Shown here: positions 1 to 6,942 of the stretch, piece by piece | Position numbering within the stretch: position 1 is the stretch's first letter | How the letters are laid out: every line of letters starts with the position of its first letter | Assembly: GCA_959600835.1 (NCBI GenBank) | Contig: CAUGNQ010000074.1 | Span: 1-6,942 of the forward strand | Reading direction: 5' to 3' | Length of the DNA: 6,942 nucleotides | From: an uncultured Collinsella sp. | GTDB lineage: Bacteria > Actinomycetota > Coriobacteriia > Coriobacteriales > Coriobacteriaceae | The notes under the pieces: generated by a model | The model's database searches: none | What the model saw: only the letters and a program-made list of their open reading frames with translations | What the model was told of the DNA's origin: nothing | Made by a program: the position numbers and the translations under genes

Positions 1-1779
1 AAGGGCACGTTTTCTGGTGGGTCCCACGCCTGGAACGTCATCGAGTACCGAAACCGTCATGGCTTTATCGCGCAATTCGCGATGGAACGTGATGGCAAAA
101 CGGTGCGATTCATCGCGCACCTGTTTAATTAGATAGAGCGACGCGGACCCGGTCGGCAGCACGACGGGAGTCTCGTCCCAAGGCACGAAAACCTCCTCAT
201 CGGCCTTTGCCAAGCCACAAACTGGTATATCGAGCCCAAGAGCCTCAAGTTGCTTGATCGCAGCGGTCAATTGCGGCTTACCGCCATCGACAACGAGCAA
301 ATCGGGGCGCGAGCCAAAGCGCTCGTCGGCCATGCGCTCGGGAGCATAACGTCGTCCCAAAACCTCGGACATCGACACGAAGTCGTTTGCCTCGTCCAAT
401 TCGGCCTGAATTTTAAAACGACGGTACTGACTCTTGTCGGCGCGCCCGTTGGTAAACACCACCATCGAGGCGACCGTAAAGGTGCCATGCAGTGTAGAGA
501 TATCGAAGCACTCGATACGCAACGGCGGCGATGGCAGCGCCAACGCACTTTCGAGCTCCAGGAGCGCTTGATTGGTGCGGTCGTCAGCGTACCCCGTTCG
601 CATCATGTAGCGCATGAGGGCATGGCGCGCATTTTTGGATGCCATATCGAGCAGACGGTGCTTTTCGCCACGCTGCGGCCTATGGAGATGGCAGGAACGC
701 TCACGCTTGCCCGCAAGCCACTCCCCCAGCGCTTCCGCATCCTCAAGCTCGACGGAAAGGTTGACCTCAGCTGGAATATCAGCCGTCTCGTCGTAATAGC
801 GCTTAAGAAAGCCCGACTGGAGCTCTTCCTCGTCAACATCAAGACCCTTGTCGAGAATGAACTCGCAGGTGCGAACTGTTCGGCCCTCGCGAACGACGAA
901 GACGCAAGCGGCGGAGATGGTCTCCTCGCGATAGAAACCGATGACATCTATATCGACACTGGAGGGAAAAACGACTTGCTGACGGTCGTCCAGACCCCTG
1001 ATGACCTCCAAACGACGTTTGACGCGTGCCGCGCGCTCAAAGTCGAGCGCCTCGGCGGCATCCGTCATCTCGGAGGTCAGCTCATCGACGACATCCTTGC
1101 GATGGCCCGACAAAAAGCGCTCGACACGCTTGACGTTCTTGGCATAGTCTGCCGGGGAAATCACGCCGACACACGCACCCGGGCCGCGCCCGACATGGTA
1201 GTCAAAGCAGGGGCGCCCGTTTTGCGCGCAAATCATATTGACGATGTCTTCCTCGCCCTTGTGGGACTCGACGATACGGCGACAACGACGCCACTCCGCA
1301 CAGGATGCGGAGCAGATGGGGATAACCTTGCGCAGCGTATCTATCGTCTCACGTGCCGCGCGGCTATCGGTATAAGGTCCAAAATAGCGCGTTCCCGGCT
1401 TATGACGCTCACGCGTGTATTTGATAGCGGGATACAGGTCGCCCTTTGTAATGGCGATAAAGGGGTAGCTCTTGTCATCCTTGAGGTCGACGTTAAAGTA
1501 CGGATGGTACTGACCAATCAAATTGCGCTCGAGCACCAACGCCTCGTGCTCGGTCTCCACCACGATATAGTCAAAGCTCGCCACCAGCTGCATCATCAGC
1601 GGGATCTTCTGGCGCTCGTCCTGCAGCGTCACGTACTGACGCATACGGGCGCGCAGGTTTTTCGCCTTGCCCACGTAGATGACATCGCCCTTGGCGTCTT
1701 TCCAAAGGTAGCAGCCGGGCTGCGTGGGAACGCGCGAAACCTGCTCGGCAAGCGTTGGAATGTTGTCGTGACCGGCCAC
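1..1779 (-). CDS. uvrC: UvrABC system protein C (excision nuclease subunit), 3' end outside window
   Basis: UvrC makes both incisions around a lesion in nucleotide excision repair after UvrA and UvrB load at the damage. The frame is open for 593 codons to the left edge. Domains in order: a GIY-YIG nuclease at about residues 16-95 (PGCYLW, then IYVGKAKNLRAR; likely catalytic Y35, R45 and E84); a cysteine-rich segment at 156-203; a UvrB-binding UVR motif near 245-263 (DFERAARVKRRLE); and the RNase H-like nuclease from about 421, with FDIS (D426), NDF (D466), VVDGGKPQL (D498) and RDESH (H559), matching the E. coli D-D-D-H set. The last visible residues (DDVPGVGPTRKRAL) start the helix-hairpin-helix DNA-binding region; about 45 residues are missing compared with E. 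coli. I chose the GTG at 1779 because AGTAGG lies 5 bases upstream. A second in-frame GTG at 1785, directly after the murJ stop, is possible and adds two residues. The gene is coupled to murJ. The cysteine set is unusual (see findings). Confidence 0.97.
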   Translation of the reverse strand, partial: MAGHDNIPTLAEQVSRVPTQPGCYLWKDAKGDVIYVGKAKNLRARMRQYVTLQDERQKIPLMMQLVASFDYIVVETEHEALVLERNLIGQYHPYFNVDLKDDKSYPFIAITKGDLYPAIKYTRERHKPGTRYFGPYTDSRAARETIDTLRKVIPICSASCAEWRRCRRIVESHKGEEDIVNMICAQNGRPCFDYHVGRGPGACVGVISPADYAKNVKRVERFLSGHRKDVVDELTSEMTDAAEALDFERAARVKRRLEVIRGLDDRQQVVFPSSVDIDVIGFYREETISAACVFVVREGRTVRTCEFILDKGLDVDEEELQSGFLKRYYDETADIPAEVNLSVELEDAEALGEWLAGKRERSCHLHRPQRGEKHRLLDMASKNARHALMRYMMRTGYADDRTNQALLELESALALPSPPLRIECFDISTLHGTFTVASMVVFTNGRADKSQYRRFKIQAELDEANDFVSMSEVLGRRYAPERMADERFGSRPDLLVVDGGKPQLTAAIKQLEALGLDIPVCGLAKADEEVFVPWDETPVVLPTGSASLYLIKQVRDESHRFAITFHRELRDKAMTVSVLDDVPGVGPTRKRAL

Positions 1780-1784
1780 GCGCA

Positions 1785-1790
1785 CCTACT
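1785..1790 (-). promoter_or_regulatory. Ribosome-binding site of uvrC, overlapping the murJ stop codon
   Basis: On the minus strand AGTAGG, extending to AGTAGGTG, differs at one base from the full Shine-Dalgarno AGGAGGTG. It ends 5 bases before the GTG at 1779. The site contains the murJ TAG stop, so ribosomes terminating on murJ cover the uvrC start. This spacing is the main reason to prefer the start at 1779 over the GTG at 1785, which would have no usable site upstream. Confidence 0.5.
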
Positions 1791-3468
1791 TGCGACGAAT
1801 CAGCGCCGAGACCTCGGGCGTCTTAAGGACGACGGCAAGGCCAAAGGTAACAGCAAGCGAGACGACACCCGCAACGCAAACGTAGCCAAGAGTAATCAGA
1901 ATCGAGCCGCCAAGTGCCCCGACAAAGTGCTCAAGCGCCCACATGACGCCGGCGCCTGCGGCAGCACCCAGGCCACCGAGCAAAAGGCCAAAGAAACCGC
2001 CATGCAGGATAGATTTAACCTGAAGACCACGCAGACGACGACGCAGCCACCACAGCGAGCAACCGACCAAGATCACGTAGTCGACGACATACGAAAGCGC
2101 GATTGCCGGCATACCGAAGCCCAGTACAACGCCAAACAGCAGAACCGAGCCGGCCTGGCCGATGGCGGAATACAGGCAATAGCGGCTATAGGGCTTCATG
2201 TCGAGCAAGGCAGAGAAGCTCTTCTGCATCAGCACGACCACGCCGTAGAGCGGCAGCGAGAACGCCAGGTAGACAAGGAACTCGGACACCAGCGCCACGC
2301 CGGACTCATCGAACTTGCCGGCACAGTAGATCATGTTGAGCGGACGCGCGAAGACAATCAGGTACAGCGCGAACGGAACCAGGAAGAACAGCATCTGGGC
2401 GACGCCACGCGAAATGCCCGTGCGAACGCTGTCGTAATCCTTCTCCTGTGCGTCGTGAGAGAGCTCGGTATAGAGCGCCGTCGAAAGCGAGGCGGCAATC
2501 AGCGCGTAGGGCAGCGTGTACCACAGGCGCGCATAGGCGATGACGGAAGGACCAGTCTCGGGCTGGACCACCAGCGCAGCAGCGTTGGTGATAGAAGTCG
2601 AGACAAACATGCACACCGTGGCGAGCAGCGTCGGGATACCGAGCGCAATCGTCTGGCGCAGTGCGGGGTCCTTAAAGTCGATATGGATATGGGGATGCAC
2701 GCCGTGCTTGCCAAGCGCGGGGATCTGACAAGCCATCTGAACAAAGACACCGAGGGTCGTACCGGCCGCAATCAAGATGATGCCGGCACGTTCGCCAAAC
2801 TGTGCGGACACGGGCGCAAAGCCCATAAAGCTCGCAATGACGATCACATTGTTGAGGACCGGGGCAAACGTCGACCAGAAGTAGTCGCGGTGTGCGTTGA
2901 GAACGCCCGAGAACACCGAGCCCAAACCATAAAACAGAATCTGGATGGCGAAGAAACGGAACATGAACGCAGCGGTATCCATGCTGCCGCCGTCACCCGA
3001 AAGGAACGATTGCGTCCAAATAAAGCCCGGAGCGAACACAGTCCCCAGCAACGAAATGCCACCCAGCACCAATAGCAGAATACCGAGCAGGTTGCCCACG
3101 TACTCGTTCGAGGCCTCGCGACCCTGCTCACGCCTCACGCCCATGTACACGGGCAAAAACGCCGTCACGAGCATGCCGCCCATCACGAGTTCGTAGAGCA
3201 TATTGGGCAGGTTGTTGGCGACCTGATAGGAGGACGAGAGCAGCGACATGCCGATAGCGGCCGCCATTGCCCATGTGCGGATAAAGCCGGTGACGCGAGA
3301 CACGATGGTCAGGATGGTCATAAGCCCGGCGGAACGACCAACCGTGGAGTAGTCCGACGAGCCCATGTCGTCAGTGTCGTCTCGCGACGAAGAAGCTTCG
3401 GATGAGGGTGTCTGAGGCGCAGATTCTTTTGCAAAATGAGCTCCGCACTTCAATTCTTCCTGCGGCAT
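1786..3468 (-). CDS. murJ: Lipid II flippase MurJ (MviN family)
   Basis: This 560-residue integral membrane protein belongs to the MOP exporter superfamily, whose MurJ branch moves lipid-linked peptidoglycan precursor from the inner to the outer face of the membrane. After a hydrophilic N-terminal stretch of about 45 residues rich in Ser, Asp and Glu, hydrophobic segments run to the C-terminus in a pattern fitting the usual 14 helices. Family motifs seen: VSRVTGFIRT (57-66), NNLPNMLYELVMGG (85-98) followed by TAFLPVY, VLNAHRDYF (189-197) with FAPVLNN, and YARLWYTLP (312-320). R58, R64 and R314 align with E. coli R18, R24 and R270. The residue matching E. coli R52 is Y92, as I recall for actinobacterial MviN. 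The protein lacks the large cytoplasmic C-terminal extension of mycobacterial MviN. The ATG at 3468 has a good ribosome-binding site; M35 (ATG at 3366) has none. The gene starts 3 bases after the ybaK stop and runs into uvrC. Confidence 0.95.
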   Translation of the reverse strand: MPQEELKCGAHFAKESAPQTPSSEASSSRDDTDDMGSSDYSTVGRSAGLMTILTIVSRVTGFIRTWAMAAAIGMSLLSSSYQVANNLPNMLYELVMGGMLVTAFLPVYMGVRREQGREASNEYVGNLLGILLLVLGGISLLGTVFAPGFIWTQSFLSGDGGSMDTAAFMFRFFAIQILFYGLGSVFSGVLNAHRDYFWSTFAPVLNNVIVIASFMGFAPVSAQFGERAGIILIAAGTTLGVFVQMACQIPALGKHGVHPHIHIDFKDPALRQTIALGIPTLLATVCMFVSTSITNAAALVVQPETGPSVIAYARLWYTLPYALIAASLSTALYTELSHDAQEKDYDSVRTGISRGVAQMLFFLVPFALYLIVFARPLNMIYCAGKFDESGVALVSEFLVYLAFSLPLYGVVVLMQKSFSALLDMKPYSRYCLYSAIGQAGSVLLFGVVLGFGMPAIALSYVVDYVILVGCSLWWLRRRLRGLQVKSILHGGFFGLLLGGLGAAAGAGVMWALEHFVGALGGSILITLGYVCVAGVVSLAVTFGLAVVLKTPEVSALIRRK

Positions 3469-3471
3469 CGC

Positions 3472-3972
3472 TCAGTCCTCTCTCGTAATCGGGGCGACCG
3501 TCGCCCCGCAAAATGCAATTAAATCATCGGGTGCAAGCTCAAGCTGATAACCACGCTTGCCTCCCGAAATAAAAATGGTATCCCAAAGGACACATGTCTC
3601 ATCAATGAGCGTCCGGTAGCGTTTTTTCATACCGACCGGACTGCAGCCGCCGCGAACGTAGCCAGTCGCCGCAAGCAAATCCTTCACATGCATCATGGCC
3701 AAGGACTTCTCCCCCGCGGCACGCGCGGCGGACTTTAGATCGAGCTCGTCGGCAACAGGGATGCAGCACACGACGTGGTCGTTGGACGGCGTCACGCAGA
3801 CCAAGGTCTTAAATCCTTGTCCGGGCTCCTCGCCAAGCTGCTCCGAAATCGCGACCCCCAGGCCCGCCGACTCATCACCATCGTCTTCGTACGTATGTAG
3901 AACATAGGAAATGCCGGCGCTTTCCAGCTCGCGCATCGCATTGGTTTTTGGCGTCTTTACAGCCTTTGCCAT
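3472..3972 (-). CDS. ybaK: Cys-tRNA(Pro) deacylase, YbaK/EbsC family
   Basis: This 166-residue cytosolic protein matches E. coli YbaK (about 159 residues) along its whole length. The family hydrolyses Cys-tRNA(Pro) produced when prolyl-tRNA synthetase mischarges cysteine, acting as a free-standing editing factor. Motifs seen: HTYEDD (26-31), FKTLV (54-58, with K56 at the position of the conserved functional lysine), VADELDLKSAARAAG (73-87), TGYVRGGCSPVGMKKR (103-118) and the diagnostic SGGKRGYQLELAPDDL (136-151). I chose the ATG at 3972 because GGAAAGGA lies 6 bases upstream and the protein then begins like YbaK. An in-frame ATG at 4068 would add 32 residues of unrelated sequence and would lie inside the uvrA-ybaK hairpin. 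The gene is probably first in a ybaK-murJ-uvrC unit. Substrate is inferred from the family; relatives edit other mischarged tRNAs, so the exact specificity is less certain than the fold. Confidence 0.93.
   Translation of the reverse strand: MAKAVKTPKTNAMRELESAGISYVLHTYEDDGDESAGLGVAISEQLGEEPGQGFKTLVCVTPSNDHVVCCIPVADELDLKSAARAAGEKSLAMMHVKDLLAATGYVRGGCSPVGMKKRYRTLIDETCVLWDTIFISGGKRGYQLELAPDDLIAFCGATVAPITRED
3476..3483 (-). promoter_or_regulatory. Ribosome-binding site of murJ inside the end of ybaK
   Basis: AGAGAGGA on the minus strand ends 7 bases before the murJ ATG at 3468 and lies within the last codons of ybaK, just before its TGA at 3474-3472. It fixes the longer murJ start and suggests translational coupling of the two genes. 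Confidence 0.7.
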
Positions 3973-3978
3973 GGCATA

Positions 3979-3986
3979 TCCTTTCC
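3979..3986 (-). promoter_or_regulatory. Ribosome-binding site of ybaK
   Basis: GGAAAGGA on the minus strand ends 6 bases before the ATG at 3972. It decides the start of ybaK against the upstream in-frame ATG codons at 3993 and 4068. Confidence 0.7.
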
Positions 3987-4009
3987 CTCGCATTCGGACG
4001 CAAGGATTA

Positions 4010-4040
4010 AGTATATGTCCAATTCGGCTGCATACGTCAC
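4010..4040 (-). promoter_or_regulatory. Candidate promoter for ybaK-murJ-uvrC
   Basis: On the minus strand TATACT (4015 to 4010) differs at one base from the -10 consensus. The best upstream partner is GTGACG (4040 to 4035), four of six bases of the -35 consensus, but the 19-base spacing is long. Transcription would start near 4003, giving a leader of about 30 bases before ybaK. The position just after the hairpin below uvrA makes sense for a promoter. This call rests on motif matching by eye and is weak. Confidence 0.35.
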
Positions 4041-4053
4041 TTCGACACAGCAA

Positions 4054-4084
4054 GCGCCATCGAATCACAAGGAGTCGATGGCGC
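4054..4084 (-). terminator. Perfect 10-bp hairpin between uvrA and ybaK, possible terminator
   Basis: GCGCCATCGA (4054-4063) and TCGATGGCGC (4075-4084) are perfect inverted repeats around an 11-base loop, starting 20 bases after the uvrA stop. In the minus-strand transcript the stem is followed by UUGCUGUGU, only weakly U-rich, so it is not a textbook intrinsic terminator. It may instead be a 3' stabilising stem, a Rho-associated stop or a partial attenuator between uvrA and the genes below it. Confidence 0.5.
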
Positions 4085-4104
4085 CCATAAACTGAATCGC
4101 CTAT

Positions 4105-6942
4105 TTATTGAGCATCAAGTTGAGCCTGACGCTCCCGGTCACGCCTGAGCAACGGCGCCAAAAACTTGCCCGTATAACTCTGCGGACAGTCCGCAACCTG
4201 CTCCGGTGTGCCCGAAACCACGACGGTTCCGCCGCCGTTACCGCCCTCGGGGCCCATATCGATCAGGCGGTCGGCAACCTTGATGACATCAAGGTTGTGT
4301 TCAATCACCAGCACCGTGTTGCCCGCATCGACCAAGCGCTGCAGCACATCGAGCAGCTGGCGGACGTCCTCAAAATGAAGGCCGGTCGTCGGCTCATCCA
4401 AAATATAGAACGTCTTGCCCGTCTGGCGTCGATGAAGCTCCTTGGCGAGCTTCACACGCTGCGCCTCGCCGCCCGAGAGCGTCGTGGCGGGCTGGCCCAG
4501 GCTCACGTAGCCCAAGCCTACATCGTACAGCGTCTGGAGCTTGCGCTTAATCTGCGGGATATTCCCAAAGAAGGCCAGTGCCTCGGTGACGCTCATGTCG
4601 AGCACGTCCGAGATGGTCTTACCACGGTAGGTGACCTCAAGCGTCTCGCGGTTATAGCGTTTGCCGCCGCAGACCTCACAGGGGACATAGATATCGGGAA
4701 GGAAGTGCATCTCGATCTTAATTTGTCCGTCGCCCTTGCATGCTTCGCAGCGACCGCCGCTCACGTTAAAGGAGAAACGTCCCGGCGAGTAGCCGCGCGC
4801 CTTCGACTCCGGCGTACTCGCAAACAGCGCGCGAAGATCATCCCACAGGCCAATGTACGTAGCAGGGTTGGAACGCGGCGTGCGGCCAATCGGCGACTGG
4901 TCGATGCCGATGACCTTATCGATGCACTCGATGCCCTCGAGCTTTTTGTACGGACCCACAGGGCGCGTCGAACGGTGAATGGCATTCGTAAGGGCAGGTG
5001 CGATAGTGTCGGTAACCAGGGAGCTCTTACCCGATCCCGACACGCCGGTAACGACCGTAAGCGTACCAAACTCGATCTTGGCGGTAACGTTTTTGAGGTT
5101 GTTGGCGCGGGCGCCCGTGATCTTAAGGCAGCCGCGACCGGGCTTGCGGCGCTCATCGGGAACCCGGATCATTCGTTTGCCGGTCAGATAAGCGCCCGTC
5201 ATCGACTCGGGACACGCCATGATATCGGCAGGCGTTCCCGCCGCGACTACGTGTCCGCCGTTCACGCCCGCGCCGGGGCCCATGTCGATCACATAGTCGG
5301 CAGCACGAATCGTATCCTCATCATGCTCGACGACGATGACGGTATTGCCGATATCGCGTAGGCGCTCAAGCGTCTTGATCAGGCGCTCGTTATCGCGCTG
5401 ATGGAGGCCAATCGATGGCTCGTCCAAAATGTACAGGACACCCATGAGGCCGGCGCCGATCTGCGTTGCCAGGCGAATACGCTGGGCCTCGCCTCCGGAA
5501 AGCGTCGCCGAGGCACGATCGAGGGTCAGATAGTCGAGTCCGACATCGACCAGAAAACGCAGGCGCTCCAGGATTTCCTTGACGATGCGTCCGCCGATAA
5601 ACTGTTGGCGCTCGGTGAGTTCCAGGCCCTCAAAAAACTCGAGCGACTCACGGCACGACAGACAACAAACCTCGTAAATGGACTTGCCGCCCACGGTGAC
5701 GGCGAGCATCTCGGGGCGCAAACGAGCGCCGTGGCAGCTCGAGCACGGCTCCTCGCGGATGTACTTCTCCAAGCGCGCCTTGGTGTTCTCATTCGTCGTC
5801 TCGGTATAGCGCTCGTACAGGATATTGCGCACACCCGAGAACTTGGTGTCCCACTGGCTGCGGCGCCCATCGAGCTTTTGATAGTCGACCGAAATCTTCT
5901 GGTCGCCCATGCCGTCTAAAAACGCACGACACACCCGCGGAGGCAGATCCTCCCACGGCGTATCGACGCTCACCTTAAAGTGTTTGCAGACCGCAGCGAA
6001 AATCTGCGGATAGTAGTTAGAGTTGCCAAACAGGCTGCCAAAGACCCCGTCGGCGATCGACTTCGAGGGGTCTTCGATTAGGGCCTCGGCATCGACCGTC
6101 TTCTTAAAGCCCAGGCCATCGCACTCGGGGCACGCGCCATAGGGCGCGTTGAACGAGAAATCACGCGGCTGCAGGTCATCGATGGAGTGTCCATGCTCCG
6201 GGCACGCTAACGCCAGCGAATACTCCAGCAACTCGCCTTCGGTCCCCTCGGGAGCGTCGCGGTCGGGCAGCAAGTATACGTTCACATTGCCGTGCGCCAG
6301 CGCAGTCGCCTGTTCAACGGACTCGGCAATACGGCCCAGCGAGTTCTCGCGAATCACGATGCGGTCGACCACGACCTCGATATCGTGCTTGAATTTCTTA
6401 TCCAAATCGATAGGGTCATCAAGCGAGCGAACCTCGCCGTCGACACGCACGCGGCTAAAGCCCTCGGCGCGAAGGTCCTCAAACAGCTTGGTGTACTCGC
6501 CTTTTCGCCCGCGCACCACCGGTGCCAGCACAAACGCGCGGCGGCCCTCCCCCGCCGCCAGGACCTTATCGGCGACCTGGTCGGTCGTCTGGCGCTCAAT
6601 GACGCGGCCGCATTCGGGACAGTGCGGGGTGCCCACACGGGCGAACAGCAGACGCAGATAGTCATAAATCTCGGTTACGGTGCCAACCGTCGAGCGAGGG
6701 TTTTTAGATGTCGTCTTTTGGTCGATCGACACCGCCGGCGAAAGGCCGTCGATTGAATCCAAGTCGGGTTTGTCCATCTGGCCCAAGAACTGGCGCGCAT
6801 AACTCGAAAGGCTCTCGACGTATCGACGCTGGCCCTCGGCATAGATAGTGTCGAATGCCAGCGAACTCTTGCCCGAGCCAGAAAGACCGGTAATGACCAC
6901 GAGTTGGTCACGCGGAATGGAAACATCGATATCACGGAGGTT
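4105..6942 (-). CDS. uvrA: UvrABC system protein A (damage-recognition ATPase), 5' end outside window
   Basis: UvrA is the dimeric ABC-type ATPase that finds bulky DNA lesions and loads UvrB. The window holds 945 residues; comparison with E. coli (940) suggests only about 12 N-terminal residues are missing. Counting from the first visible residue: first Walker [10 protein letters not shown] (19-27); UvrB-binding and insertion domains between about 130 and 400; Cys pairs CPEC (108/111), CPEH (247/250), CPEC (271/274) and CSSC (400/403); first signature [12 protein letters not shown] (482-493) and Walker [11 protein letters not shown] (505-514); second Walker [10 protein letters not shown] (633-641); C-terminal zinc module C732/C735/C755/C758; second signature [12 protein letters not shown] (822-833) and [10 protein letters not shown] (847-856). 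The protein ends in a short polar tail after LAPLLRR. The promoter is outside the window, so SOS control cannot be judged. Oddities are H250 where E. coli has a cysteine and an extra CCLSC cluster at 426-430. Confidence 0.98.
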   Translation of the reverse strand, partial: NLRDIDVSIPRDQLVVITGLSGSGKSSLAFDTIYAEGQRRYVESLSSYARQFLGQMDKPDLDSIDGLSPAVSIDQKTTSKNPRSTVGTVTEIYDYLRLLFARVGTPHCPECGRVIERQTTDQVADKVLAAGEGRRAFVLAPVVRGRKGEYTKLFEDLRAEGFSRVRVDGEVRSLDDPIDLDKKFKHDIEVVVDRIVIRENSLGRIAESVEQATALAHGNVNVYLLPDRDAPEGTEGELLEYSLALACPEHGHSIDDLQPRDFSFNAPYGACPECDGLGFKKTVDAEALIEDPSKSIADGVFGSLFGNSNYYPQIFAAVCKHFKVSVDTPWEDLPPRVCRAFLDGMGDQKISVDYQKLDGRRSQWDTKFSGVRNILYERYTETTNENTKARLEKYIREEPCSSCHGARLRPEMLAVTVGGKSIYEVCCLSCRESLEFFEGLELTERQQFIGGRIVKEILERLRFLVDVGLDYLTLDRASATLSGGEAQRIRLATQIGAGLMGVLYILDEPSIGLHQRDNERLIKTLERLRDIGNTVIVVEHDEDTIRAADYVIDMGPGAGVNGGHVVAAGTPADIMACPESMTGAYLTGKRMIRVPDERRKPGRGCLKITGARANNLKNVTAKIEFGTLTVVTGVSGSGKSSLVTDTIAPALTNAIHRSTRPVGPYKKLEGIECIDKVIGIDQSPIGRTPRSNPATYIGLWDDLRALFASTPESKARGYSPGRFSFNVSGGRCEACKGDGQIKIEMHFLPDIYVPCEVCGGKRYNRETLEVTYRGKTISDVLDMSVTEALAFFGNIPQIKRKLQTLYDVGLGYVSLGQPATTLSGGEAQRVKLAKELHRRQTGKTFYILDEPTTGLHFEDVRQLLDVLQRLVDAGNTVLVIEHNLDVIKVADRLIDMGPEGGNGGGTVVVSGTPEQVADCPQSYTGKFLAPLLRRDRERQAQLDAQ

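Noticed and set aside
2306..2614. Shorter minus-strand open frames inside murJ and the other genes
   Set aside because: They are out of frame with well-supported genes, have low-complexity Arg/Ser-rich products, and show no frameshift signature; the main frames are intact throughout.
250..3075. A 941-codon open frame on the plus strand spanning uvrC and most of murJ
   Set aside because: It is in exact codon register with the minus-strand genes, so its stops could only come from TTA, CTA or TCA codons, which these genes avoid. It ends at a CTA leucine codon in murJ (3073-3075) and is bounded on the left by another in uvrC (130-132). It stays open across the junction because the two genes share a frame. 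Its product is Arg/His/Gln-rich with no recognisable domain, while both minus-strand genes are clear.
4025..4050. Possible LexA/SOS operator upstream of ybaK
   Set aside because: The minus strand has CGAAG followed by ACGT, but no symmetrical GAAC...GTTC arms, so it does not fit the Gram-positive SOS box. The uvrA promoter, where one would be expected, is outside the window.
3973..4068. Longer ybaK start at the ATG at 4068 (198 residues)
   Set aside because: That start lies within the hairpin region, has no ribosome-binding site, and adds 32 residues with no match to the family. The ATG at 3972 has a strong site.
4069..4095. AAGGAG followed by ATG on the plus strand, giving a five-codon open frame
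   Set aside because: The frame (M-A-P-I-N then stop) is too short to support as a gene, and the AAGGAG is simply part of the hairpin loop.
4108..5361. A 417-codon open frame on the plus strand opposite the 3' half of uvrA
   Set aside because: It is also in exact antisense register with uvrA and is explained by the same codon bias. The protein has no recognisable motif.

Overview
The window carries four genes, all on the minus strand. Read in the direction of transcription (from high to low coordinates) they are: uvrA (open at the right edge, missing about a dozen N-terminal residues), a YbaK/EbsC-type Cys-tRNA(Pro) deacylase, murJ (lipid II flippase family), and uvrC (open at the left edge, missing roughly the last 45 residues, in its C-terminal helix-hairpin-helix region). 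Coding density is very high. The only real intergenic gap is about 130 bases between uvrA and ybaK. I see no mobile element, CRISPR array, tRNA, rRNA or phage gene.

The organism looks like a fairly GC-rich Gram-positive bacterium. Codon choice is strongly biased: TTA, CTA and TCA codons are nearly absent over long stretches, which leaves long but meaningless open frames on the opposite strand. MurJ has a Y-E pair in its second helix motif, as I remember from actinobacterial MviN proteins, but lacks their large C-terminal extension. The overall protein character suggests the Actinomycetota class Coriobacteriia (Collinsella-like). This is inference from protein style and was not checked against any database.

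uvrA (6942 to 4105) ends before a perfect 10-bp inverted repeat that may terminate or attenuate its transcript. A possible promoter follows, then ybaK, murJ and uvrC, separated by only 3 and about 6 bases. Each downstream ribosome-binding site lies in or across the end of the gene before it, so these three genes look co-transcribed and translationally coupled.

UvrA and UvrC are the damage-recognition and dual-incision parts of nucleotide excision repair (UvrB is not in the window). MurJ moves the peptidoglycan precursor lipid II across the membrane, and YbaK clears mischarged Cys-tRNA(Pro). The grouping is therefore mixed housekeeping rather than one pathway. I did not find a new system. The points most worth a second look are an altered cysteine set in the UvrC region that binds an iron-sulfur cluster in E. 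coli, changed cavity residues in MurJ, a Cys-to-His change and extra cysteines in UvrA, and the tight same-frame murJ-uvrC junction.
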